In this document: positions 7,411-16,477 of the stretch, one piece after another | Layout: the number at the start of each line of letters is the position of its first letter | How positions within the stretch are numbered: the first letter of the stretch is position 1 | IMG/VR virus record: IMGVR_UViG_3300027742_000020 | Location: 1-36,216 of that record | From: a virus | Direction: 5' to 3' (one strand) | Length of the DNA stretch: 36,216 bases | Made by a program: the position numbers and the translations under genes | The notes under the pieces: generated by a model | What the model saw: only the letters and a program-made list of their open reading frames with translations | The model's database searches: none | Told to the model about the DNA's origin: nothing

Positions 7411-9650
7411 TAGACAATCTCCTTGTCAAAGTGCCTTTCAACATCAATAGACTGGTCAATCTCTAACGCTCGATTGCTCGATAGACGACCTGTGATAGTC
7501 GTACCGCGCACCATGCCAATCCATGATTCACCATCATTAACGCCGATTAGTGTAGATGGCTTTAACACACCTATATCAGCGATTAGCGGCATTGAGATAC
7601 CGATGTTACCAATATCGCCAGTATCACTGAGTATCGCTTTACCACGACTGATAGCGGCCACTTGGTCAGTCATTAAGTCGCTTGTGACCATTGGTGGCTG
7701 ATAACCACCACTGGTACCAGTGCGTTTGACCAATGCACCAATACCGTTGTCGTTCTCTCCGTACAGTGTCACGCCATTGTACGCAGGCTTATTGACGCGC
7801 CCACGGCTGCGACTGGTAATTAGTGACATTGGCAAGGTCAATAATGGTGTCTGATCGCTCCATTCCCATGATGGGACCGGATAGTTAGCAAGCACATGGA
7901 TTATATCCTCGCTCATATGAGCATTGATAAAGCCACCTGCTGCCTCAGCAATCCACTGCAATGAGTTGATAGGCGTCTTGTTTGAGTAGCTGTAAGTATT
8001 GGCTGGTACATTCCAACCGTTAACTCCGGCAAGCTGCCAATCAAGCGTAAATCCTGACGGTACACCGCCACGGTTAAGCTCGTCCTCTGCAATCTGTCTA
8101 GCACTCATGGCCGTGTCGTACTTAAAGCCACGCTGTGATGAATACGGACTCGCTAACAGCATTGCTCGCGACTTGCCTTTGATCGTTAAGCTACTCTCAC
8201 CAAACTGGATGCTATCCTCGCAACCATCTAAGATGAATCGCCATAGATTGCCATTACAGACGAAATCAACACCTATCTGCGGCTCTCGTGCTGTATCGAC
8301 TTTTGATAGCTCTGACAGTGGGACAGTCGCACTAAATGACCATGTGTAGCTGTTGCTATCAATGCCCACGCTAAAGCCTAGCAGCTTAATCTCACGCCCA
8401 TCATCGGAGCGCGTTAATGACACACTGTTTGTCACAAATATAACTCCTGTTTGGGGCTGCGGCTCAGCACCGTCACTCTCTTTAGCCGTTAATATTAGAT
8501 AGCCGTAAACATCAACATCAATTTCATGTATTGATAGTTTAGTGCGTGGCGATTGACTCTTTGGCGCACACAGCACAACATCAAGCGTTAACGTTGGCGC
8601 TGTTAGCTGCTCTTTAAGTATGACTGTCTGCCACAGAGGAGGCGGCAAGTAACCAACAACCCAAGACGGTAATTTTGCTGTATCAATCAGATTGCGATAT
8701 TGATACCCTGCTAATTTACTCAGCTCAAAACCTTGGCTGCGAATAATCGCATCAAGATAGCTGTATTCGCCTTGCATTTTGCGCTCAGTTTGACGTGCAA
8801 GCATCGCCTCAAAGCTGTACCAGTTGCTATGGCTTGCTTTTTTAGCAGTCTCGGTTTTTAGCTGTGACTTAGTGTCTACAAAGTTTTGCGACTCGTATAA
8901 CTGCTTACTATCTGTGCTAACTCGCTTCGCGCTCTCAGATAGCAGCTGCGCGTCTGTTGATAGCTTAATATTAGCCTCAAACTGAGACTGGCTATCTGTT
9001 GTTAGTAGTTTTGCCGACTCTCTATCATCTGACGCACTGACCGCTGTTAATTTATTGCTCTCAAAACCGCCTGACCTATCCATACCCTGTAATTTTGAGT
9101 GCTGAATATTACTGGATTTATCTAACATAGCGCCGCGAAATACGTTGGGGTCATAATGCCCGATAATCTCAGACTGCACATTGATGTCAGCGTACGTATC
9201 AATACTAATACCGACAACAAACGCTGTCACATTTAGGGATAGCTCAGGCTGTACTACAATCGTGCTGTCTAGCGTGACGTAGCGCGGTTCAGGTGTATTT
9301 GAGCTTAACTCAATACCGCCACCAACTGTTACCACGCCATCAAGACCGACAAAAACATCTTTGTCTATCTCGGATTGCGGGCGACACAAAACCACATCGC
9401 GTATTTGAGATGATGCGCCAAAAATATCCTCAACCAACACAATCTCGGCTGATAACGGCGGCGGTGTATAGCCGTTTGACTCACCGCCAGTTACAGATAG
9501 CGATATATCGCTACTGACAGTGATCGTGCTGTCAATCGTAATTGACATATCATCAATTGGCGCACACAGCACCACGTCAAGCTCAGACAGCGGCTCAGTT
9601 TGTTGCGGCAACACAACATCAAGTGATAAATCTGGGGCCATGTATGTCAT
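7410..9650 (-). CDS. Large tail protein with 14-residue repeats, 746 aa
   Basis: The N-terminal ~165 residues are beta-rich with recurring DVVLCAP-type motifs (near residues 25, 85 and 357). Residues 169-336 are about twelve tandem 14-residue units of the type ESAKLxTTDSQxxF. The C-terminal ~350 residues (YTWSFSATVPLSEL, GFKYDTAMSARQIAEDEL, WIAEAAGGFINA, NGVTLYGENDNG, GVLKPSTLIGVNDG) resemble siphophage tail-tip/hub proteins that carry a gp27-like fold. AGAGG lies 7 bases before the ATG. It follows the lectin-like tail protein and so probably belongs to the tip or fibre complex. Calling it a hub is inference. Confidence 0.8.
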   Translation of the reverse strand: MTYMAPDLSLDVVLPQQTEPLSELDVVLCAPIDDMSITIDSTITVSSDISLSVTGGESNGYTPPPLSAEIVLVEDIFGASSQIRDVVLCRPQSEIDKDVFVGLDGVVTVGGGIELSSNTPEPRYVTLDSTIVVQPELSLNVTAFVVGISIDTYADINVQSEIIGHYDPNVFRGAMLDKSSNIQHSKLQGMDRSGGFESNKLTAVSASDDRESAKLLTTDSQSQFEANIKLSTDAQLLSESAKRVSTDSKQLYESQNFVDTKSQLKTETAKKASHSNWYSFEAMLARQTERKMQGEYSYLDAIIRSQGFELSKLAGYQYRNLIDTAKLPSWVVGYLPPPLWQTVILKEQLTAPTLTLDVVLCAPKSQSPRTKLSIHEIDVDVYGYLILTAKESDGAEPQPQTGVIFVTNSVSLTRSDDGREIKLLGFSVGIDSNSYTWSFSATVPLSELSKVDTAREPQIGVDFVCNGNLWRFILDGCEDSIQFGESSLTIKGKSRAMLLASPYSSQRGFKYDTAMSARQIAEDELNRGGVPSGFTLDWQLAGVNGWNVPANTYSYSNKTPINSLQWIAEAAGGFINAHMSEDIIHVLANYPVPSWEWSDQTPLLTLPMSLITSRSRGRVNKPAYNGVTLYGENDNGIGALVKRTGTSGGYQPPMVTSDLMTDQVAAISRGKAILSDTGDIGNIGISMPLIADIGVLKPSTLIGVNDGESWIGMVRGTTITGRLSSNRALEIDQSIDVERHFDKEIV
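8643..9146 (-). repeat. Protein-level tandem repeat, about 12 units of 14 residues (42 bp)
   Basis: Residues 169-336 of the 746-aa tail protein split cleanly into 14-mers. Examples in register are QHSKLQGMDRSGGF, ESNKLTAVSASDDR, ESAKLLTTDSQSQF, EANIKLSTDAQLLS, ESAKRVSTDSKQLY, ESQNFVDTKSQLKT, ETAKKASHSNWYSF and ELSKLAGYQYRNLI. Common features are Glu at 1, Ser/Ala at 2-3, Lys at 4, Asp/Ser near 9-10 and an aromatic or small residue at 14. The DNA has diverged, so it is an old amplification. Confidence 0.8.
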
Positions 9651-9669
9651 ACGTAAACCTCTTTAAAAA

Positions 9670-11154
9670 TTAGACATACAAGGCCGCCCGCACGCCACCA
9701 TAGCTGCTACCATACGCGCGCGAATAAGTGAAATAGACACGCCAGACGCCCGAGAGCGCACTGGTGGCCCAATGGCCACCCGAAACCGGGCACACATCGT
9801 CCACGCGATCGTCATAAAAACGGTCATGACCAAACAGATCTGTGCCAGACGTACTATTAACGCCAGTAGCAAGAGGAATGCCCGCGCATGAGGCTTGCCA
9901 GTCTTTGCCCGACGTTGCACTTGAGAATACTTGCTGTGTACCGTTGCCCATCTCCAAACCACGAGACGTACCTGTGAGCGCACCAATACTAGCACCCAGT
10001 GACTCATAGTTTGCTGCGATACCCGCTGCACCCCATGCGTCATTAGCTGCCGAGGCTCCGCTTGTTAGTGCGGATGCTTTAGCCGTTGTTTTTAGCGCGT
10101 AGAACGTACCTGATAGTTGTGTGACACCTAAGCAGATCTCGTACATATTGCCGTTGAGATCTGCCACGCCATTTGCTTGCCCGTTATGTGTCGTCTTAGC
10201 AAACGGTAGTGCCGAACCAGTCTTACCAGCATTACTATAGCCTGTTGCAGTGTATTTAACCGTTGCATCATTAACGTCACCCAGCACATTGTTGTTATTG
10301 CCTTTAGGGTAGTTAGCAACGCCCGTCGCGTCATACCATGCGCAGTTATCGGTGCTCGTTGCTGCTTGCGCATGAGCCATAGACAGTAGTGATAACGCTC
10401 GTTGCACAAACAATGTCGTGACAAAAAATTCTGAACCGCGCGTCTTAACCGCGTCAATAGCACCCGCGAAAGTGTTTGCAGGCGTACCTGTTAAGCCGCT
10501 ATACGGATTGTTAGCACTGCTTGAGGATAATGGATTGCTATTTTTGACTGAGCTAGCAATACCGCCATTATTACTTGCTTGATATTTATCAACAAAAAAT
10601 CCGTCTTTGATTTGTCCGCCATCATAAAATGCACGATGTAACGCATACCCTGCGGCATTAGCAGCCTCTACGCTATCAAAGTCATGCTTGCTCTTAACAT
10701 CAAGCGAGTTTAGACCGTAATCAGTTGCGCGTGGACTATCTGCACCGCCCCAACGGTAATAAAACATAGGTATCCAACACATAACAGAACCATCACTGTG
10801 CTGATAGTTACCGTAGTTTTCATGGCCTTCTGTGGTTGTACCTTCCATCTCGCTCATGCCAAGCGGTAGCGTGGCGGTAATGCCTACCCCAAATAACGCC
10901 GTGCCCTGTATGCCGATGTTGTTAATGGTTGTGTTTGCAGCTTCAAATTGATAAGCGCCGTGCGTGATAGGCTCGCAGCCATCTGCTACATATGTAATGC
11001 CGCAGTTTATGTCGGTAATGGGGTTAAATGACCAGTTGCCTGCTGTATCAGGGGTTGATGTGCCGATATGATCGCCCGTTTCCCAGTCAAATAGTAGTAC
11101 ATAATCAACTGGCTCACCGTTATACTTTTTTGCCTTACCCTCAATTTTTGACAT
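9670..11154 (-). CDS. Tail receptor-contact protein with C-type-lectin/FGE-like domain and DGR-type variable C-terminus, 494 aa
   Basis: Residues about 1-70 look like a small carboxypeptidase-regulatory-like beta domain (PDTAGNWSFNPI). From about 85 the protein resembles the formylglycine-generating-enzyme type of C-type lectin fold: GYALHRAFYDGG, KDGFFVDKYQAS, and GVADLNGNMYEI at 329-340, the counterpart of the family's GNVWEW motif. The last ~35 residues (GG at 459-460, then HW at 461-462, SGVW at 468-471, SRA at 478-480, GVRAAL at 487-492) match the conserved frame of variable proteins mutated by diversity-generating retroelements. The fold displays variable residues for ligand binding, so host receptor recognition is likely. 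It is coupled to its neighbours, with GAGG 7 bases before the ATG. Confidence 0.82.
   Translation of the reverse strand: MSKIEGKAKKYNGEPVDYVLLFDWETGDHIGTSTPDTAGNWSFNPITDINCGITYVADGCEPITHGAYQFEAANTTINNIGIQGTALFGVGITATLPLGMSEMEGTTTEGHENYGNYQHSDGSVMCWIPMFYYRWGGADSPRATDYGLNSLDVKSKHDFDSVEAANAAGYALHRAFYDGGQIKDGFFVDKYQASNNGGIASSVKNSNPLSSSSANNPYSGLTGTPANTFAGAIDAVKTRGSEFFVTTLFVQRALSLLSMAHAQAATSTDNCAWYDATGVANYPKGNNNNVLGDVNDATVKYTATGYSNAGKTGSALPFAKTTHNGQANGVADLNGNMYEICLGVTQLSGTFYALKTTAKASALTSGASAANDAWGAAGIAANYESLGASIGALTGTSRGLEMGNGTQQVFSSATSGKDWQASCAGIPLATGVNSTSGTDLFGHDRFYDDRVDDVCPVSGGHWATSALSGVWRVYFTYSRAYGSSYGGVRAALYV
9673..9777 (-). other. Candidate DGR variable repeat (VR)
   Basis: This 3' end of the lectin-like gene is clearly more GC-rich than the flanking sequence. 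The residues where DGR proteins vary are encoded here by codons ending in C or T: CAT, ACC, CTC, CGT, TAT, ACT, TAT, TAT, GGT, AGC, TAT, GGT. The residues between them fit the invariant frame. That is what adenine mutagenesis of AAC/AAT template codons leaves behind. No template repeat or reverse transcriptase gene was found in the window. Confidence 0.62.
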
Positions 11155-11155
11155 A

Positions 11156-11497
11156 TTAAATCCTCACCTTTAGCCCAACGATGCCCACATAGCCGCCTTG
11201 GTAGATTTTATCTTTGTTGAGCACTATTTCAGCGGCAGTATAGTTAGCAATAACTGCACCAGTCGCATCAAGCAGTTTTGCCGACGTTGGCACTCCTGAT
11301 GCAATAGCGATGGCCTCAGGCGGCGTTTTAAACGTCAAAACACCGCCTGTAACACTAAGTTCGACTGGGTTAGTTAACGCAAGCTCAACTGCAAGCGTTG
11401 TATCTATATAGACTGACAGCACTGAGTTTGTGCCGACATTAAGTTTGTCAGCAAGTCCTTGCAGCATCGCGTTTTTTGCATCATCACTTAATATCAT
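11156..11497 (-). CDS. Small tail-associated protein, 113 aa
   Basis: The protein (MILSDDAKNAMLQGLADKLN ... GGYVGIVGLKVRI) is a compact alpha/beta domain with hydrophobic strands and no signal or membrane segment. Proteins of this size often sit between the large tail/fibre genes of siphophages as assembly or connector proteins, but I cannot name a family. Its ATG overlaps the stop of the upstream 1210-aa gene (TAATG), and the lectin-like gene starts 1 base after its stop, indicating translational coupling and shared stoichiometry control. Confidence 0.7.
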   Translation of the reverse strand: MILSDDAKNAMLQGLADKLNVGTNSVLSVYIDTTLAVELALTNPVELSVTGGVLTFKTPPEAIAIASGVPTSAKLLDATGAVIANYTAAEIVLNKDKIYQGGYVGIVGLKVRI

Positions 11498-14400
11498 TAC
11501 TCACCCCTGTCTCTATCAATATTAGCGTGATAACCGATTGTAAAATCATAGTTATCTTTGCTACTGCCTTGGTGCTGCTGGATTGCATTGCCGATCCACA
11601 CCGGATATTTAGCGGCAGCGGTGTTTAGCCTGACCACGTTGTTAGCCGACCAGCCGATGCCCCATGCTGCTTGCGGTATCGTAAAATACGGATAACCTGT
11701 CATCGGATTAATAGGCGCTGTTAACGTGGTGGTTGAACCTGTACCAATCTCCCCCACCGTCTCACCGATAATGCGGAATGATGTAGCACTCGTAAATACT
11801 AATGCCCAACGCTCCTCGATCGAGTCACGATTAGTCACTACGATAGGATTATTAGTCACTTGCAACTGTGACGTTGCCTTATCGCCGATTAACGTATCGC
11901 TAAAACCACCATTACCCCATGACTTTTGACTAAACACGTTATACGCACGCGCTTGCATATCACCAGCTAATAGCATTGAGCTAAAAACTGCAGCTGTGCT
12001 GTAATCATGCGTGATGGGCGTTGATAGCGTGACGCGACCTGATATATCTGTCTCAATAACCAGAGCAATATCCATAATGCGATATTTAGCAGTTAATGGC
12101 GCGGTATAAAACGACATATCAAACATGCCATTGAGCGTTAAAGTGCCTGCATCTAAATCGACATCAAGATAATCAAAGCTCACTTTTAAACCATTAGCAT
12201 CGACTACGCTAACATCAGACAAACGCTCAAAGCCCAAATCAAACTTATCGTTTGGCACGTTGGTTGGTAACTGCATCGTCTTAAGCTCGGTGATCGCTAT
12301 TGAGTCACCTTTGCGGACAAACGGCACACGACCATCTGTCGGTAGTCGCACTGGATCAAGTCCTATTAACTCTTTATCAAGTGGCAAGTAGCTGTAGGCA
12401 ATCGCGTTATAGCGGATACTGTCAGGCTTTACATAGATTGGCTGGTTTACGTACTCAACACCCCCATCAGTATAAAAATACTCTGAGTCATACCAAGCAT
12501 CTTCAGGCGTAAAAGTCACACCGCTAAGGTCCGATACTTTATGTTTGTGATAAAAATACAGAGCCACCACACCCGCTTTAAAATCAACCGTACCATGTGC
12601 AAAGCTGTGACCAGTGATATTGCCCTGCTCATCGGTGGCCAGTGACAACATTGTTCCGTCTGCAAGCTCAGCGGTGATCTGTAATGACGCTTCTTTAAGC
12701 GGGGCCACTGGCGTTCTAAATATCAAGTTAGCAAGCGGTACAGGGTCATTCTCACGCAGCATTGATTTTAGATTGACTGTGTTTTGCTGATCTATTTGCC
12801 ATGTCGTTAGCTCAATGACACCAGAGTTATAGTCAATACTACCGACAACATCAGCACCGTTTTTTACCCTGCCGTTATCATCACGTAAATTAAACCCGAC
12901 AACATCAACAAACACTGAGCCGCTGACTACTGGCGCCAATACATCTTGCGGTAGAGCTAGATTAAGACTGCTTACTTGTCCTGTAGTGGTGGCTGCCTCT
13001 GTCGTAGGTGCGGTTATGGATTTTGCTAAAAAATCAACGTTGCCAATTTTAAACGGCTCAGTTTTTTGTGTGATCTTAAATACTGGAGACACACCTGGTC
13101 GCGCTAATACATCAACGCCGCTAACCTGTTTTGACACTTTGACTTTAAAGCTAGCCGTACCTGCTGACTTATCAAGCGTGCTGCTTAATAGTTCGACATT
13201 CCACTTTTGCGAGGCGTTACCATTAAAGGGTTGCCAAAAAAAGTCGCTACTACGATACACTGTGTTCCCTGAGTAGAGCATTTTGTCAGAATAAGCAGGA
13301 TATAAAACATTATCTATTTTTAATGAGGACCCGTTGTCGCTTAGTATGATATTGATATGACCTGCATAACCTAAATCATCTCTGCCCATCACTAAGCTAA
13401 ACTCAACACCAGTAACCGATTGGTCAAAAGTAATCGTTTTTTCATAAATGCCATCGCTGATATCAGGCGAATCTTTGTACTTTGTCGTTAAAACATTAGA
13501 TTCAATGATGCGCTGATAAGACAGATTAAATACCGTGTCTTTAGCCACTGTCGAATTTGGCGCAATGCTTAAACGGCCATCAATAAATGTGCCTGTTGCA
13601 TCACCTGTGATTACGCCATTGCTAGCTGTCGCTGTCTTATCGGTTGCCCATGTAATAGTAATATCGCCGCTTACTTTGTCTGCAACATTAATAACGTGAT
13701 AAGCAGCAGGTAACGTCTGCTCTCCATACTTAACCGTATTTAGATCAACGCCAAATGAGTAAATAATATAACTAGCAGCGTCAGGTATAGCAGCAGTGGT
13801 AAGCAATACCGTCTTGCCCTGCACCGTACCACGCCCGTTACCGTCGTCATCAATCAGATTGCCACGACCATCGTCATGTACGAGATAATTATTACCGCCT
13901 ACTGTATAAGTGATTTTAAGACTGTTTGGCACTGGCTCGGCACCAAGCTCGCGCACGTAGTTATAACCTGCATTGTCATCGACCACTTGATAATCAGTCT
14001 GCGCCACGCGGGTAAACTCGCTCGCGGGTTTGTAGCTACCCGTTATTGTGTTAACGCCTGATAACCCAGTGCCGCTGTACCATACGATTTGACCGATGCC
14101 GTATTTGATTGACGCATAAGCCACACCTTGCCCGTCTACCAGCTCGCCATCACGGTCTGTCAGCTGCGTATAGTTAACATTGAGTGACAATGTGCCAACC
14201 GACACCCCGCTTGGTAAATTAAACGCTGTGTTGGTCGCAATATTGACCGACTGACTGATATTAATAACGCCATCGCCACGCGCCTGAGTGGCTATCTGAT
14301 TCGCTGGGTCGCGCTGTAAAATGGGCGTCTCAACTTGGGTGCTTGGTACGACTTGGGTATAAATAGAGTTAAGGCGTACTTGGCGTGACTGCATAGCGAC

Positions 14401-15129
14401 AACTGGTTCAGCCAATTTTGATGCGCTGTAGTATTTAGCAGCATCAGCGACACGAGCCTCACGCAAAATAGCACGTCTGCTCGTTGATGCGTTTTGATAA
14501 AACTCAGGCACGGTTAAACCATTAAACGTCTCGTTTAACGTGTCGCCAAACTCAATGGTCACCACATTACGTGTCACTGTCTCACTAGCGGTACGTTGAA
14601 ACTCACGCACCACTGTATCGACTTTTAATGGTCGCAGGTACTGATAAAACTCGTCAGACTGGCCCTCGTTTTGCACAATGACCAGAGGCTGGCCGACTGC
14701 CGGCACAGCATCTTTTAAACCAAGAGATAGCTGAATTACGCGCTGACCCGCAAGCTGTGTCTCTAGCAAATGCCCTGCCCACTTGGTGCCAAAGGCTAGA
14801 TAGCTCTCAATCTTGTTTTGAGCGTCCGAGCGTCTATCAGCAAATGACGTGGCTTTAAATGCAAATACGCTGATATTCGGATTGTCAGGCAGCTCCGTAA
14901 ACAGTATACGAGTCGCTTGCAGTAGCTCAGCATTAGCCGTCTTAACTGCTAGAGAGACTTTACGCAGACGCACACGGCCAAGTAAGCGGTCAATGTCTGA
15001 CACGTCGGGGAATAGGTTATTAGATACGCCATCTACTACAGCCTCAGCAGTGGGCAAGCCGCCGCCCTCGTCTGTGTCGTTCATGACCTCAGACTTTAAA
15101 ATCTCTAAATCGTTTTGAGTAATTGCCAT
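11497..15129 (-). CDS. Very large tail/baseplate structural protein, 1210 aa
   Basis: The N-terminal ~270 residues are mixed alpha/beta (PDVSDIDRLLGRVRLRKVSLAV). Most of the rest is a chain of beta-rich segments ending in Gly-Asn turns, as in multi-domain tail or fibre proteins. The pattern VSGSVFVDVVGFNLRDDNGRVKNGADVVGSIDYNSGVIELT repeats in looser form, suggesting stacked Ig-like or fibronectin-like domains. A TTG five codons upstream is possible, but the ATG of MAITQNDL has GGA 7 bases before it. I do not recognise a family name. Lying between the tail tube genes and the lectin-like protein, it is probably a tail-tip or fibre scaffold. Confidence 0.72.
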   Translation of the reverse strand: MAITQNDLEILKSEVMNDTDEGGGLPTAEAVVDGVSNNLFPDVSDIDRLLGRVRLRKVSLAVKTANAELLQATRILFTELPDNPNISVFAFKATSFADRRSDAQNKIESYLAFGTKWAGHLLETQLAGQRVIQLSLGLKDAVPAVGQPLVIVQNEGQSDEFYQYLRPLKVDTVVREFQRTASETVTRNVVTIEFGDTLNETFNGLTVPEFYQNASTSRRAILREARVADAAKYYSASKLAEPVVAMQSRQVRLNSIYTQVVPSTQVETPILQRDPANQIATQARGDGVINISQSVNIATNTAFNLPSGVSVGTLSLNVNYTQLTDRDGELVDGQGVAYASIKYGIGQIVWYSGTGLSGVNTITGSYKPASEFTRVAQTDYQVVDDNAGYNYVRELGAEPVPNSLKITYTVGGNNYLVHDDGRGNLIDDDGNGRGTVQGKTVLLTTAAIPDAASYIIYSFGVDLNTVKYGEQTLPAAYHVINVADKVSGDITITWATDKTATASNGVITGDATGTFIDGRLSIAPNSTVAKDTVFNLSYQRIIESNVLTTKYKDSPDISDGIYEKTITFDQSVTGVEFSLVMGRDDLGYAGHINIILSDNGSSLKIDNVLYPAYSDKMLYSGNTVYRSSDFFWQPFNGNASQKWNVELLSSTLDKSAGTASFKVKVSKQVSGVDVLARPGVSPVFKITQKTEPFKIGNVDFLAKSITAPTTEAATTTGQVSSLNLALPQDVLAPVVSGSVFVDVVGFNLRDDNGRVKNGADVVGSIDYNSGVIELTTWQIDQQNTVNLKSMLRENDPVPLANLIFRTPVAPLKEASLQITAELADGTMLSLATDEQGNITGHSFAHGTVDFKAGVVALYFYHKHKVSDLSGVTFTPEDAWYDSEYFYTDGGVEYVNQPIYVKPDSIRYNAIAYSYLPLDKELIGLDPVRLPTDGRVPFVRKGDSIAITELKTMQLPTNVPNDKFDLGFERLSDVSVVDANGLKVSFDYLDVDLDAGTLTLNGMFDMSFYTAPLTAKYRIMDIALVIETDISGRVTLSTPITHDYSTAAVFSSMLLAGDMQARAYNVFSQKSWGNGGFSDTLIGDKATSQLQVTNNPIVVTNRDSIEERWALVFTSATSFRIIGETVGEIGTGSTTTLTAPINPMTGYPYFTIPQAAWGIGWSANNVVRLNTAAAKYPVWIGNAIQQHQGSSKDNYDFTIGYHANIDRDRGE

Positions 15130-15156
15130 GTCGTCATCCGTCAAATTTTAGGCATT

Positions 15157-15179
15157 AAAAAAGCCCTAAAAATAGGGCT
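15157..15179 (-). terminator. Hairpin with U-tract before the 1210-aa tail gene
   Basis: A perfect 7-bp stem (AGCCCTA 15162-15168 with TAGGGCT 15173-15179) is followed by six T on the minus strand. The flank GGCATTAAAAAAGCCC matches the module seen elsewhere. The next start codon is 27 bases on. Confidence 0.68.
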
Positions 15180-15195
15180 AAATAAGTAAGGAGTG

Positions 15196-15627
15196 CTACT
15201 CGCTCGGTATCTCTAAGAATCTAAGTGTTACGTTGTAATAATCGGTCAGTTTTGGGCTGTTCGTACCCTTGACTGGAGTTGCTTCAATTGCCTTTTGTTC
15301 TGTGTCAAACATGACTTTCACGCGCTTTACAGCATCATTGGATAGATAATCCAGCCAAAACGTCGCGCCCAGCTTGTCACGCTCAGATTTGAGCGCATTG
15401 ACCGTTTCTCTTGTCAGAACCCCATGACCCGCAGGCGCTTGCATCGTGTACGGTCTGCCAGCTTTACGCTCTGACTGCTCGACGATCATTGTACCGTCTA
15501 GCGCGTACTTGGTATTTGATACGACAGCTGACCAGTCGTGCTCACCTTCTGGGTAAAGACTATCGGACAAGACAATAACCGCGCCCGTGGCTGTATTTGT
15601 CAGTTTGGTTTGTGCATTAGTACGCAT
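15196..15627 (-). CDS. Tail-region protein, 143 aa
   Basis: I do not recognise the family. The protein (MRTNAQTKLTNTATGAVIVL ... NVTLRFLEIPSE) reads as a beta-sandwich-like domain with a central helix (LTRETVNALKSERDKLGATFWLDYL). It directly follows the tail tube gene and is flanked by hairpins on both sides, so it may be translated at its own level. A minor tail or baseplate-proximal protein is the best inference. Confidence 0.7.
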   Translation of the reverse strand: MRTNAQTKLTNTATGAVIVLSDSLYPEGEHDWSAVVSNTKYALDGTMIVEQSERKAGRPYTMQAPAGHGVLTRETVNALKSERDKLGATFWLDYLSNDAVKRVKVMFDTEQKAIEATPVKGTNSPKLTDYYNVTLRFLEIPSE

Positions 15628-15681
15628 AATGAGTCCTTTTTATTTGAGTAAGCCATCGCAACGCAATGACTTAATTAAATA

Positions 15682-15712
15682 AAAACAGGCCCATGTGATT
15701 TCACATAGGCCT
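15682..15712 (-). terminator. Long hairpin with U-tract after the tail tube gene
   Basis: A 12-bp stem with one mismatch (15687-15698 with 15701-15712, loop TT) is followed by a T-rich tail on the minus strand. It sits 6 bases after the tail tube stop codon and is the strongest stem of the series. It may attenuate transcription below the abundant tail tube gene. Confidence 0.72.
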
Positions 15713-15718
15713 ATGTGG

Positions 15719-16465
15719 TTACAGCTTCACAATTTCATACATGGCTTCTTCGGCTTCGTCATACATCAAGTCAGCTTCAAGTTCCATCTCGCTAAAATCA
15801 TCGCCAATTAAATCGTAAGCATCTGCTGGTGACAGCTTAGCGCGATATGCTGTGACGACTTGCTTATCTTTTTGACCAACTTTGTTTAGACCATTAACGC
15901 GGATGCGGTAATAATCAACATCATCTGTCATGGGTTTCATGATTGTGGCGGTGCCGTAGCTGTACGCAACTTTGATCGGTGATGCGATTGTCTGTACGTG
16001 CGTCATTTCAAGAGTGCCGTACTTCTCATCAATCGTGTAGTCAATACCTTCAACCAAGGCCAATGGTGTTGCATCTGTGCTGTCAGTAATGACAACATCG
16101 CTGACGTTCTTATGTTTCAAAAAGATAATATCGCCAATAGCGTCAACTTCGTGCTCTTCATCTGTCACTGAGCCTGTCGCAACTTCCGTGACTGTCGCCT
16201 GTAATGCTGCTTGCATGGCTTCAAGACGGCGCTCGCTGAGGGTTAAGCTAAAAGTAGCGGATTTATCCCCTTCTGACTTGTCCCAAGTTTGGTTTTTACC
16301 TGAGTGATATTCTTTTAACTCACTCTCATTCTCGACTGAGTGATTAAAGGCGGCGGCTGATGCCACGCCCACCCAAAAAGGCTTGCCCTCTACGCCGTTC
16401 TTAACAGCGGTAAAATACACTTTACCGTTACCGATAAATGCGTGTGATTGTTGTTTATCTGCCAT
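15719..16465 (-). CDS. Major tail tube protein
   Basis: The 248-aa protein has the look of a siphophage tail tube subunit: an N-terminal strand set (HAFIGNGKVYFTAVKNGVEGKPFWVGVASAAAFNHSVE), a WDKSEGDKSATFSLTLSE segment, and a beta-rich C-terminus with a DDVDYYRIRVNGLNKV stretch. It polymerises as stacked rings around the tape measure. Its position after the tail terminator candidate and before the large tail proteins fits. The strong hairpin just after the stop also suits a highly expressed gene. No Ig-like extension is visible. Confidence 0.8.
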   Translation of the reverse strand: MADKQQSHAFIGNGKVYFTAVKNGVEGKPFWVGVASAAAFNHSVENESELKEYHSGKNQTWDKSEGDKSATFSLTLSERRLEAMQAALQATVTEVATGSVTDEEHEVDAIGDIIFLKHKNVSDVVITDSTDATPLALVEGIDYTIDEKYGTLEMTHVQTIASPIKVAYSYGTATIMKPMTDDVDYYRIRVNGLNKVGQKDKQVVTAYRAKLSPADAYDLIGDDFSEMELEADLMYDEAEEAMYEIVKL

Positions 16466-16477
16466 GTTACTTATCTC

